DNA from: Silene conica
Taxonomy: Eukaryota; Streptophyta; Magnoliopsida; Caryophyllales; Caryophyllaceae
Length of the DNA stretch: 64,000 bases
Direction: 5' to 3'
NCBI GenBank assembly: GCA_029255685.2
Contig: CM055312.2
Coordinates: 17,198,649 to 17,262,648 of the forward strand
The notes beneath the pieces are model-generated. The model did no database searches, was not told where the DNA came from, and worked only from the letters and a program-made list of their open reading frames with translations. The stretch's first letter is position 1. The number at the start of each line of letters is the position of its first letter. Both the position numbers and the translations under genes were made by a program. Below, in pieces: positions 33,631-43,546 of this stretch.

Positions 33631-34804
33631 CTTTCATATATGCCAATATTCCACAATTTCTTCCAAATTTTTTTTTCTTTTTTTTTTTTTTGAAAAATCA
33701 GCCCATTCAATGGTCCTGGTCGACCGACCGGGGGAACTGGTCGACCGACCAGCCTTGAAAACAGGCTGCTCCGTTTTTTTTTCTATCATTCCCGTTTCTC
33801 TTCTTTTTTCTTTTTCGTTTTCCGTGTTTTTTCTTTTTCTCTTTTTTTTTTCTTTTTCATCATTCTCCCAAAATCAAAATTCACCGAAGAAGCATAAACC
33901 AAAGGATAGCAAGAAAAACAGTCCCATTACTAAATTACTAGCTCGGCTAGGGTAAGCAAGTTTTAGAATGTAGCAAATGGGTAAAAGAGTTCAATTTGGC
34001 TATGTGAGGATAATGGAAAAAAAAGAAAGGGGGACCTCTACCACATGTGTCAACAAACCACAAAACCGAATGCATACAGGTATTAAGAAGACAAAATTCA
34101 TATTTATGCAAATTGATGTAACATGCCTCAAGAGGAGAAACTACTCACAACCTACATGAAATCGGTCATGGATGTCACCGATTTATTAAGCTCTAATCCT
34201 TAGAATATGTAGTAGTTTGCCAAAAAGAGAGTCAAGTCTAATAATTTAGCATGAAATCAACAAAAACTCGTAGATAATGCAAAAGACTAGCTTGAAAATT
34301 TTTTGAAAAATGCAAGGCAAAGCAATATGTGATATGTGAGGCATAACTAGTATTTATCCGTTCCGACTCGACCTAAGAACTTAAGACAGAGAAGAATGCC
34401 CGACAGGGAAGGGCACGCGACAAGAGAGGATGAAAACAAGAAAAACACCTAAAGGTATGAAAAACAAAAGACACAAAAACAATTGCATACTCACAAAGGA
34501 GTATGCAAACACCCTCCCCAAACCAAAATGCACAATGCCCTCATTGTGCTCATCAGCATACAACCACAGCATGGGGATGGGGGTAGGCGGAAAAGAAGTA
34601 AACAAAGAAAAGAAAAGGAAAAAGACTAAAAAATACAAACAGAGTCTATGGAGGAAGGAGGGAAAAACTGGAAATCTAAAGGGGAAAATTGGAAATCTAA
34701 GGAGGGAAAACACTTACAAAGTAAATGTGGACCTCCCCAAATCGAACCAATCAATAGGGGCCTCCCCAAACCGAACCCCAAAGAGGGTAAGGTTAAGCAC
34801 GTCC
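33054..34804 (-). other. 3' non-coding region of Y
   Basis: Non-coding. Contains one module near 33718, a poly-T/T-rich stretch (33599-33692), the GCACAATG-loop-CATTGTGC hairpin (34530-34549) flanked by a PPT-like CTCCCCAAACC tract, the GTAAGAACATGCCTGCAATCT block (about 33388-33408) and the CTCTCGCGGTACGCTCGAGACAC block (about 33285). A polypurine tract lies at 33054-33072. Confidence 0.8.
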
Positions 34805-36235
34805 CTATCCCGCTGAGTCGTAGAATGGCTCAGCGTTCTCCTCACCTTCTCCCTCATCGCCATCCTCCTCAGACCCTACTCCTGTTCCTGAGGCAGAGCC
34901 TGAAGCTTCACCATGGTCACGACCGCCTGCGAGAGGTGTGTACCAGGTGGGGTGAGTCCACGGGCCGGTTGGGAGCCTACCTTGTGTGGCATACTCCCTG
35001 TAAACCGGGTATTGGAAGAGACTATCGTCCAACCGTTTTTGGCTGAACTGCGTGCAAAGACTCGCCAGCATTTGTGGCATAGATCTGTCATCAACAAAAG
35101 GAGGAACATAAACATTAGGAGGAGCAGTAAAATCAGATGGGTACCCTGTCCCAGGTGTGGCATGGTGGCCACCGGGAGCAGGGGCCCTGAAACCTCTAGA
35201 AGCGCCTCCCCTAAGCGGGAGGCGGTAAGACGGGAGTAGTGGTCGGGGCTCCCCTATAACAATAGAAAGGGGGTACATAGGGGGAGCCATAGTGATGGGG
35301 ATGCGGTCAGTGAGATAGGTGTCTATTTTCCAAACACCTCTACTGTTTACCCAACGCACAGACCTGACATAATCCATGTCCATGTATCGGGATAGAGGGG
35401 TGACCGCATCCTCATAGCGAGGGAACTGGGGTACAAAATAGCGGGCTAATCGGGTGACTAGCCCACCACAGACAATAGTGGTCAAAGAAGTTCCCTCACC
35501 GACTGACACAAAATGAGAAGCGACCAAATGAGCAGTGTTATAAGACTGCTGACCCGTACGTCCGATGTTAAGATAACCGGACAAAATAGAGAGCTCAATG
35601 TTGTTAACATTTTGAGACTCTTTGCGGCCGAAAACAGTGTTGGCCAACAGACGCAAAAAATAACGGGGGGTGGGAAGGTGGACGGTACTGTTTTTCTTCT
35701 TCACATCGTTGGAGTCAGAAATACAGGACCACATATCAGAATACGACCCCGTGGGGTCATCAGTAAGACCCTCAGAAGACAGACCCAAAATTTGAGCAAA
35801 TTGGGTTAAAGTTAAAGCATAAGTTTCATTGAACATGCGAAAAGAGATACAAAAACTATCATAGCCGGGGTGAAGAGCCCCTAAATCAAAGGTAAAGGAG
35901 GAGAAAAACTCAAGAGTAAGAAGGCGGTAGGTGATCTCGTCCATAGAGACAAGGCCTGCAAACCCGGTCCCAATGAGCATAGCAACCACCTCATCATGGC
36001 ATCCCAATGCATGCAGAGCTGAAACACAAAGGAAACGGGTCGCCACTACCGCGCAATGAGCGCTCAGATGGAGGAATCGGGCCTTCTGGGCCGGAGAGAT
36101 GAAAGTGATCTGCGGATAGTCCGGTAGACTATCCGTGTCCTGAACTGCTAGACCTCGAGACCTAGAGACACGTCCTCTAGAAGTGCTTGCACCCGTGGTG
36201 CGTGCGCGTTTCCCTCCTTGATCGCGGCTAGACAT
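34805..36235 (-). CDS. Y ORF-1 (ATHILA ORF-1 family), env-position protein
   Basis: 476 codons from the ATG at 36235 (MSSRDQGGKRARTTGAS); the frame also extends upstream, but a 3' splice site ends 7 bases before this ATG, which I prefer as start. Basic Ser/Arg-rich N-terminus, central helical domain with LLTLEFFSSFTFDLGAL and NETYALTLTQFAQILGLSSE, a VCGGLVTRLARYF segment, Pro/Gly-rich linker, and an acidic C-terminus (EEDGDEGEGEENAEPF). I see no convincing signal peptide or membrane span after the chosen start, so calling it an envelope protein is not supported. It matches Z ORF-1 in domain and position. The frame is intact. Role unknown. Confidence 0.8.
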   Translation of the reverse strand: MSSRDQGGKRARTTGASTSRGRVSRSRGLAVQDTDSLPDYPQITFISPAQKARFLHLSAHCAVVATRFLCVSALHALGCHDEVVAMLIGTGFAGLVSMDEITYRLLTLEFFSSFTFDLGALHPGYDSFCISFRMFNETYALTLTQFAQILGLSSEGLTDDPTGSYSDMWSCISDSNDVKKKNSTVHLPTPRYFLRLLANTVFGRKESQNVNNIELSILSGYLNIGRTGQQSYNTAHLVASHFVSVGEGTSLTTIVCGGLVTRLARYFVPQFPRYEDAVTPLSRYMDMDYVRSVRWVNSRGVWKIDTYLTDRIPITMAPPMYPLSIVIGEPRPLLPSYRLPLRGGASRGFRAPAPGGHHATPGTGYPSDFTAPPNVYVPPFVDDRSMPQMLASLCTQFSQKRLDDSLFQYPVYREYATQGRLPTGPWTHPTWYTPLAGGRDHGEASGSASGTGVGSEEDGDEGEGEENAEPFYDSAG

Positions 36236-36301
36236 CGTAAAGCTGCAAAGTTCAATTAAAAATATAAGTCTTATGAGCATAAGAAAACATTGCTTTAACA
36301 A

Positions 36302-37450
36302 AATAAGCCACGAAAAATTGCAAAACAGAAATTTTTGTCACAGTTCTGGTCGGCCGACCAGAATAGCCGGTCGGTCGACCATTTTTTCAAAACGGTCCGT
36401 ATTTTTCTGCTGCAATGAGAAATCAGAAACTGAGAAAATCATGAAAAATGCAGGTATGGTCGGTCGACCGTAAAAAACAGGTCGGTCGACCATGTTACGA
36501 GAAAAAATCAGAAACTGTTCAACAACTAAACTCAGGAAAATGCGACTCTGGTCGGCCGACCTCATTTTCCGGTCGGTCGACCGACCTTTGTCAGAAACGA
36601 AACCCAGATCTGCAAAATTTAAAAACCCAGAAATTCAAATTTTGGTCGGCCGACCTCCGATTCCGGTCGGTCGACCGTAACAGTGATGGCGTCGGGTTTG
36701 AATTTCGCGCGGAAAAAGGCATAAAAATTGTAGGGAAGAATTAAACTATCCTAATTAGCACAAAATCACCCAAAATTTTCAGATCTAAGTATATAAACTC
36801 AAGAAGAAGGAAAAAACTAACATAAAAACACATAAACAAGCATGAAACAGAATGAAGAGCAAAATTAAACTTTAAAAAGATAAACTCATACTACCTAAAA
36901 CGAAAATAAGAAGGTAAAAACTAAAAAGAAAGAAAGAAAATGGAGGAAACACATACCTTGAAGATGGAAGCTAAAAAGAAAGTAAGTAAAATGGTGGAGG
37001 AGGAAGAAGGGTGAATAGTTTTTAGGGTTTTATGAGAGAGAGGGAATGCTGGTGGAAAGAATAGGTCAAAGCAATAATTTTATGTTCAAAACACAACAAA
37101 CCCATGACATTGATTCTGAAAAAATAAAACCGTAAAAAATCGTGGTCGGTCGACCAGAAAAGCTGGTCGGTCGACCACTGTACTTTTACCTGCTCTGCGA
37201 TTTTACTTACTGTGTCAGAAAAAATTCAAAAAGTTGTCAGTCTGGTCGGTCGACCAGAAAAGCTGGTCGGTCGACCACTGTACTGATTAATACCGATTTT
37301 TTCTTTTTCTGTAGCGATTTCAATTTCCATCTGAGGATAAAACGAAAAATAAAAAGGATAAACGTAAATTTAAGACTAAAGCACGGGTTGCCTCCCGTGT
37401 AGCGCTGGTTTAAGAGGTCCCGCACGACCTTTTACCTTCTAAGGAGCATC
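36302..37450 (-). other. Y non-coding region between integrase and ORF-1
   Basis: No ORF. Six 12-N9-12 modules: near 37243, 37143, 36644, 36550, 36457 and 36347 (about 92-112 bp apart within groups). On the minus strand a TATA-like TTATATTTTTAA and a good 3' splice site (GAACTTTGCAG) precede the ORF-1 start. Confidence 0.8.
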
Positions 37451-39571
37451 CTAAAAAGGGTCAAAGTACGAAACTTCGACTTTTCCGACATACTCATTTT
37501 CTCCTCGGAAGTGCTTCACATATTGGCCATTGACTTTGAACCTCTCACCAGATGAGGTTTCTAATTCGATTGACCCGAATTTTGAGACAGCTGTGACGGT
37601 GTAGGGTCCGCTCCACCTGGATTTCAGTTTACCAGGAAAAAGACGAATACGAGCATTAAAAAGCAGTACCCTATCACCTACCTGAAAATCGCGTCTAGTG
37701 ATTCTCTTGTCATGCCAGCGCTTTGTTTTCTCTTTGTAGATCCTGGCATTGTCATAGGATAACAGCCTGAATTCTTCTAGCTCATTTAGCTGCAATAAAC
37801 GTTTCTCGCGGGAAAGATTAGGGTCTAAATTAAGATCACATATAGCCCACCAAGACTTACGTTCTAACTCAACTGGTAAATGACAAGTTTTACCATAAAT
37901 CAATCTGAATGGTGACATTCCTATTGGAGTTTTGAACGCGGTTCTATAGGCCCATAAAACATCATCAAGTTTTAGGCTCCAATCTTTCCTAGACTTAGAA
38001 ACTACCTTGGCTAGGGTCTCCTTGAGTTCTCTATTAGAGATCTCAACTTGACCACTAGTCTGAGGGTGATAAGCTAAACCCCTACGATGTTGGACACCGA
38101 ATTTGTTTAACAAGTCGCCTAAACGTTTCTCCTTAAAATGCATACCTCCATCACTTATGACAACCCTAGGGACACCAAAACGAGGAAATATGATTTTTTT
38201 AAACATCTTAATAACAGCTTTTGCATCACAATGGGGAGTAGCAATGGCTTCTACCCACTTAGACACATAATCAACAGCTACAAGAATATACATGTTACCT
38301 TGACTACTGGGAAAAGGTCCTTGATAATCAATGCCCCAAACATCAAAAATTTCTACCTCTAAAATACCTACTTGTGGCATCTCATGTCTTTTTGAGACAT
38401 TCCCAGTCCTTTGACAGGCATCACAGTTACATACAAAATTTCTACAGTCAGCATGTAAAGTAGGCCAATAAAAACCAGACTGTAATACCTTGGCCACGGT
38501 CCTAGATGGACCGTGGTGACCACCATATGCAGAAGAGTGACATGCTTCCAGAATGTCCTTCACCTCCCATTGGGGGACGCATCTCCGGATAAGTCCATCT
38601 CCACATTCTTTAAAAACATAAGGGTCATCCCAAAAATACTGTTTCGCATCGAACATAAATCTCTTCTTTTGTTGCCAAGACAACTCAGGAGGGATTTTAC
38701 CTGTAACAGCAAAATTAGCAAAATCAGCATACCAAGGAGGGGGATAAGAACCTGAACTATTAATGACAAATAAACTTTCATCAGGAAACGAATCATCAAT
38801 AGGTAAAGAATCTTCCCCATCAGTCAGCTGCAGGCGAGATAAATGGTCAGCTACCACGTTTTCCGCGCCTTTCTTGTCCCTGATCTCAATGTCGAACTCT
38901 TGGAGAAGGAGGATCCACCTTAAAAGTCTTGGCTTTGAATCCTTCTTTTGAAAAAGACTTTTTAAAGCTGCATGGTCAGTATAAACAATTACCTTATTAC
39001 CTACTAAATATGATCTAAATTTTTCTAAGGCAAATATGACGGCTAGCATCTCCTTCTCTGTGGTGAAATAGTTGACTTGAGTCTCATCCAGGGTGCGGCT
39101 CGCATAATAAATAGCATTAAGAGCCTTGTTCTTCCTTTGACCAAGCACAGCACCCAGAGCATAATCACTAGCATCGCACATGATCTCAAATGGGAGATCC
39201 CAATCTGGTGGCTGGATGATTGGTGCTGAGATCAAAGCTTCCTTCAACCTGTTAAAAGCTGAAAGGCACTCATCAGAAAAATCAAAAACGGCATCTTTAA
39301 GAAGCAATTGTGTAAGTGGTTTAGCAATTTTAGAGAAGTCCTTAATGAAACGCCTGTAAAAACCTGCGTGCCCTAAGAAACTTCTCACCCCTTTGACATT
39401 GATAGGAGGGGGTAATTGCTCAATCACTTGCACCTTTGCTTTATCAACATGTATACCTTTATCTGAAATTAGATGCCCTAAAACTACCCCTTCAGTAACC
39501 ATAAAATGACACTTCTCCCAATTTAAGACAAGGTTTACATCAATGCATCGCTGCAAGATCGACTTTATCAA
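37451..39571 (-). pseudogene. pol: RT thumb, RNase H and integrase of Y
   Basis: In a different frame from the preceding part. RT end: [22 protein letters not shown]. RNase [55 protein letters not shown]. Integrase: zinc-binding H...H...C-x2-C ([14 protein letters not shown] to [10 protein letters not shown]), core D in [10 protein letters not shown] in [10 protein letters not shown] in [12 protein letters not shown], and a C-terminal RWSGPYTV...[10 protein letters not shown] module without a chromodomain, normal for the Athila lineage. All catalytic residues look present; only the upstream shift and the missing start separate it from function. Confidence 0.9.
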
Positions 39572-41155
39572 GATTAGCTAAGCATTGATCAAAAGCATTA
39601 CCATAAACAGAGAAATCATCCATAAATACTTCCATAATGTTTTCTATAAAGTCCGAAAAAATACCCATCATACACCTTTGAAAAGTAGCAGGAGCATTGC
39701 ACAACCCAAAAGGCATCCTGCGATAGGCAAAAACACCCTGTGGACATGTAAAAGTAGTCTTACTCTGATCATCAGGATGGATGGGAATCTGGAAGAAACC
39801 TGAATAACCGTCTAGAAAACAGAAGAATTTATTAGAAGCCAATCTTTCAGTCATTTGGTCAACAAAAGGAAGGGGGAAATGGTCTTTCTTGGTGGCGGCA
39901 TTTAACTGTCTATAATCAATGCACATCCGCCACCCAGTCACAACTCTAGTTGGTATTAACTCATTTTTATCATTTTTAACCACTGTGGTCCCTCCTTTCT
40001 TAGGAACCACCTGAACTGGGCTAACCCACTTAGAGTTGCCAACTGGATAGATAATACCTGCATCAAGAAGCTTCATAACCTCAGCCATAACCACATCCTG
40101 CATCTTAGGGTTCAATTTACGCTGTCCCTGTCTATAAGGCTTATGCCCTTCCTCTAAATCTATTCTGTGCATACAAACATCAGGGCTTATGCCCTTAATA
40201 TCATCCAAAGAATAACCTAGAGCTTTTCTATTCTTTTTAAGAACAGTCATTAAGGCAGAAAGTTGGTCAGGGCTAAGTTTAGAGCTAACAATTGCAGGGT
40301 ATTGCTCAGTATCATCTAGAAAAACATACTTAAGATTAGGAGGAAGTGGCTTACGCTCTGGTGCTTTTACCTCAACTGCCTGAACAGAATTAGCATCTAT
40401 AGAATAGCACATGTTTACCAGGCTTGTATTGGCTAGGCTTATGAGCTTCTCATTCTCTTCTTTAGTGAGCTCATATTCCTCTTCCTCTTCTTCTATCAAA
40501 TCCCGCTTTTCAGCATCCTCAGCTGGAGTACCTGCATACTTATCCAAAACCGTCAGATCATCTAAGGGATCCTTGGTCAAGGATTCCCTCCAATTAAGGA
40601 TAACATTCCTGTCTACAATATCGATGGAACAACAAGTATCATCAGTAGGAATAGTTGCCTTATGGGCAAGACTAAACTCGATAGTGTCATCCCCAATCTC
40701 TAAAGTAATGGTCCCGCGTTTGACATCTATCACAGCCCCAGCTGTGTGTAAAAAAGGTCTACCTAAAATAATAGGTATTCGACTATCTTCAGCAATGTCT
40801 AAAACAACGAAATCTACAGGAATAAAAAACTTTCCTACTTTTACTGGGACATCCTCCAAGACCCCTAGTGGTCTTTGGGTTGATCTATCAGCCATCTGTA
40901 CAGTAATATTGGTGACCTTAAGTCTACCTAAACCAAGTCTTTCACATACAGAATAAGGTATGACACTGACACTAGCCCCTAGATCACAAAGGGCTTTCCC
41001 TATTAAATGATTACCTATGGTACAAGGGATGGAAAAACTACCTGGGTCTTTCAACTTGGGTGCTATATTATTTTGTGAAAGAACATAACATTCTTCCACA
41101 AAAGCAACAGCACCGTCGTCCTGAAAATTCCTCTTACGACTTAAAATATCTTTCA
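39540..41155 (-). pseudogene. pol: Protease and reverse transcriptase of Y
   Basis: Continues the Gag frame after the CACTA element. Protease: LKDPGSFSIPCTIG, ALCDLGASVSVIPYSV, IPIILGRPFLHTAGAVIDV. RT: WVSPVQVVPKKGG, GWRMCIDYRQLN, FPLPFVDQM, FLDGYSGFFQIPI, TFTCPQGVFAYRRMPFGLCN, and the catalytic box FMDDFSVYG (xxDD form). The frame breaks near 39555, where the minus strand has a 4-base CGAT excess beside the similar AGCGATG. The following part is in another frame, so a full RT cannot be made from this copy without frameshifting. Confidence 0.9.
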
Positions 41156-41600
41156 CACTACAAAAAAAACGCGGTGTTCTGACCGAAAAAATCCGTCAGA
41201 AAAGGGGAAATCCGTCAGGAAATTCGCGTTTCTGACGGATAATCCGTCAGAAATTTCCGTCCCGAATATTCGTCACGAAAATCAAGTTTGTGACGAATTA
41301 TCCGTCAGAAAACTGATTGTGACGGACTTCTGACGGTCTACCCGTAGAAGAAAAAATTCCAGGTCAAATTTTTGTTGACTTTTAGTGACGGATAATCCGT
41401 CAGTAATTTCTCATTTGTGACGGATAATGCGTCAGGAAATGGTCATTTGTGACGGATAATGCGTCAGGAATTTTATTCATTTGTGACGGATAATCCGTCG
41501 GAAATGTGGTCAACTGTTGACTTTTGTGACGGATTATCCGTCAGGAATTTGGTCAAATTTTGACTTTTTTTGACGGATTATCCGTCAGAATTTAAAGCAG
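41156..41600. repeat. CACTA left terminal and subterminal repeats
   Basis: TIR followed by about ten copies of TGACGGATAATCCGTCA or half-sites (TCCGTCAG, TGACGGAT), some separated by short AT-rich spacers and GGTCAA. In En/Spm, such subterminal motifs bind the TNPA-type protein and set the ends for the TNP2 transposase. Confidence 0.9.
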
Positions 41601-41875
41601 TATAGGCTGAAAACAGCTGCTTGCTGTCCAGCCCAATGCGATTGCATTGTTCATATTTACAACCTCCAAATCACCAAATCCTGCAAAACATTCATCATCC
41701 GCCAAACGGAGATTTATATTTCCAAGTCGACCGCTAAGCGGGAACCAACAACAAAGAAAAACCATGGGTAAGAAATTGAATTACATAAAATAGTCTTCAT
41801 AAATTCATACACTAACATAAAATACGTTCTAAAGTTAATAAGTCATAATCTCAGTTTGCATTTGACTAAACTATC

Positions 41876-43361
41876 CTAAGTGGTTGGAGGATCAACTGAC
41901 ATGTTATTACATCCAAAGCCATGAGGATCGTCCGAGAAGTCATCACGTCGGTGATGATTTGGCATACTTGAGCATGACTGAGTGGAAAAGAAAGTCTGCA
42001 TATCACTCCAAGCTTTTTTCATTTCCGCCATTTCCTCTTGAATTTGTTTTTGAGTTGCTTCAGTGCTTTCAATTTTTTCTTTGAGACGCAGATTCTCAGT
42101 TTGCATTTGACTAAACATGCTTGGTCGATAAGAACAAGATCGACGATCTCCTCTTTTGTCCCTAGGATTCTCATACCATACCTCTTCACCCAATGGACCG
42201 ATCCCAAAAAAACCTCCTTTTTTTGTCAAACCCTCCAACAGCTTCGTGGTAGGTCTGAATCTCATCCCGAGGCTCTTCGGTTGGCGTTGGTTGAGCCAAA
42301 AGTTCATTGTAAGCAGTCTGAAAAATATACTTATAAGTAAAATATATTGTAAAATTATCATTTTAATATGAAAAATATACAATAAGTTGCTCGATTAGAA
42401 ATACTTACGTCTGTCCGAGCAGCTCTAGGGTTAATCCACTCCCCCTTCTTGTTTTTCTTCGTCTTCTCAAACACCTTGTACGGTGTAGCCGACTCGCCCT
42501 TTAAAAAGCAAAGAAAACTCATATGTTAATGATATCCGACAATAAAATATTAATTAACCAAATTTAATATTTTAAAAATTTATGAAATACTTGCCATTTC
42601 TTTGAAAATATCAGAGCAACTCTTGCGGCCTAGAGTGTGGGTGCCCAACGCTTTCCCGTCCTTAGCACCAGACTTTCTGTTTGCCTTGTTTATGTCTGAT
42701 TTTTTTTTAAATTCAGGATTGTTCTCGTACCTTGCGTCCAACTTCTCCTTCCAACTATCGGGCACCCAATCCGACTTCTTCTTTCCGTATTTGACACCAT
42801 TCACCATGTGAGTAATCAATCTCGTGACCCTCCTCTTCCACTCAGGATAAGGGTCATACCGAGAATCAATGGACCTCACATGAGTCTGCCATAAAATAAA
42901 ATGTTATTAGAAATAGAAAATATTAGTTTAATTTCAAAAACTAATGTGGCTTGTTTATTTTTACATTACCTTAAAGTAGATCCACATCTTTTCTCGTTGC
43001 GCATAACTCGCTTCAGTCCAGTTGGTGAAGTACTCATCGGTAAGATTTTGAGTGAACGAGGCAACCACGTATCTCTTTACAATCTTGTCATTCCACCTGA
43101 TTAAAAACAAACACATATGTATAAATATGAATATTATAAATTTGAAGGATATATTTTTCATTAATGGAGGATAAAAAAAAATACTTACCAACAACCGTTA
43201 ACTACCGAAGGATCAGAAGTGAGTATAATCGGTGGATTTCGGTGGGGCACACTGTCACCGGTCAAATGAAGGTCATCATCATTCTCCTCCACTTCTTCGT
43301 TCTCATTTTGAGAACGCCTACCTGATCCACTCCCCAATATCTTTCGTATAAATCTCGACAT
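41876..43361 (-). pseudogene. Second CACTA gene, Transposase_24 / TNPA-like
   Basis: Probable exons 43361-43189, 43096-42970, 42885-42595, 42498-42409 and 42317-41876. The intron after exon 3 would use a GC donor (ATG|GCAAGT). Start MSRFIRKILGSGSGRRSQNE; exon 2 has VVASFTQNLTDEYFTNW; exon 3 has WKRRVTRLITHMVNGVKYGK and KSGAKDGKALGTHTLGRKSC, the plant Transposase_24 pattern; the last exon is a coiled coil (TENLRLKEKIESTEATQKQI). A run of seven A at about 42215-42221 separates two reading frames in the last exon. Likely role: binding the subterminal repeats. Confidence 0.75.
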
Positions 43362-43546
43362 TTACCTGCTTCAAATAAAGCTAACAATACAAATAAACAC
43401 TAGCAATAATAAATGTTACCCCATGAAAAATAAAACAAAGTTTTCATACATTTCTTATGAATGTATAACCAAAGGATAAATAAAACATGTCTTACAAATG
43501 TATGCTCAAAAGATAAATAAACAATTACAAGTACTCCCTATCACCC

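Noticed and set aside
34805..36235. Y ORF-1 as a true viral envelope gene
   Set aside because: Position fits, but from the chosen start I see no signal peptide, fusion or transmembrane segment; only the Athila ORF-1 family label is justified.
36302..36700. Short ORFs rich in GRPT, SADL and DRP motifs in the modules of untranslated regions
   Set aside because: They arise from the GC-rich 12-mers in chance frames on both strands and lack consistent coding signals.
41156..41600. Regular palindromes that could suggest a CRISPR-like array
   Set aside because: They are subterminal repeats of a plant CACTA transposon, with TIRs, a TSD and transposase genes; spacers are irregular.
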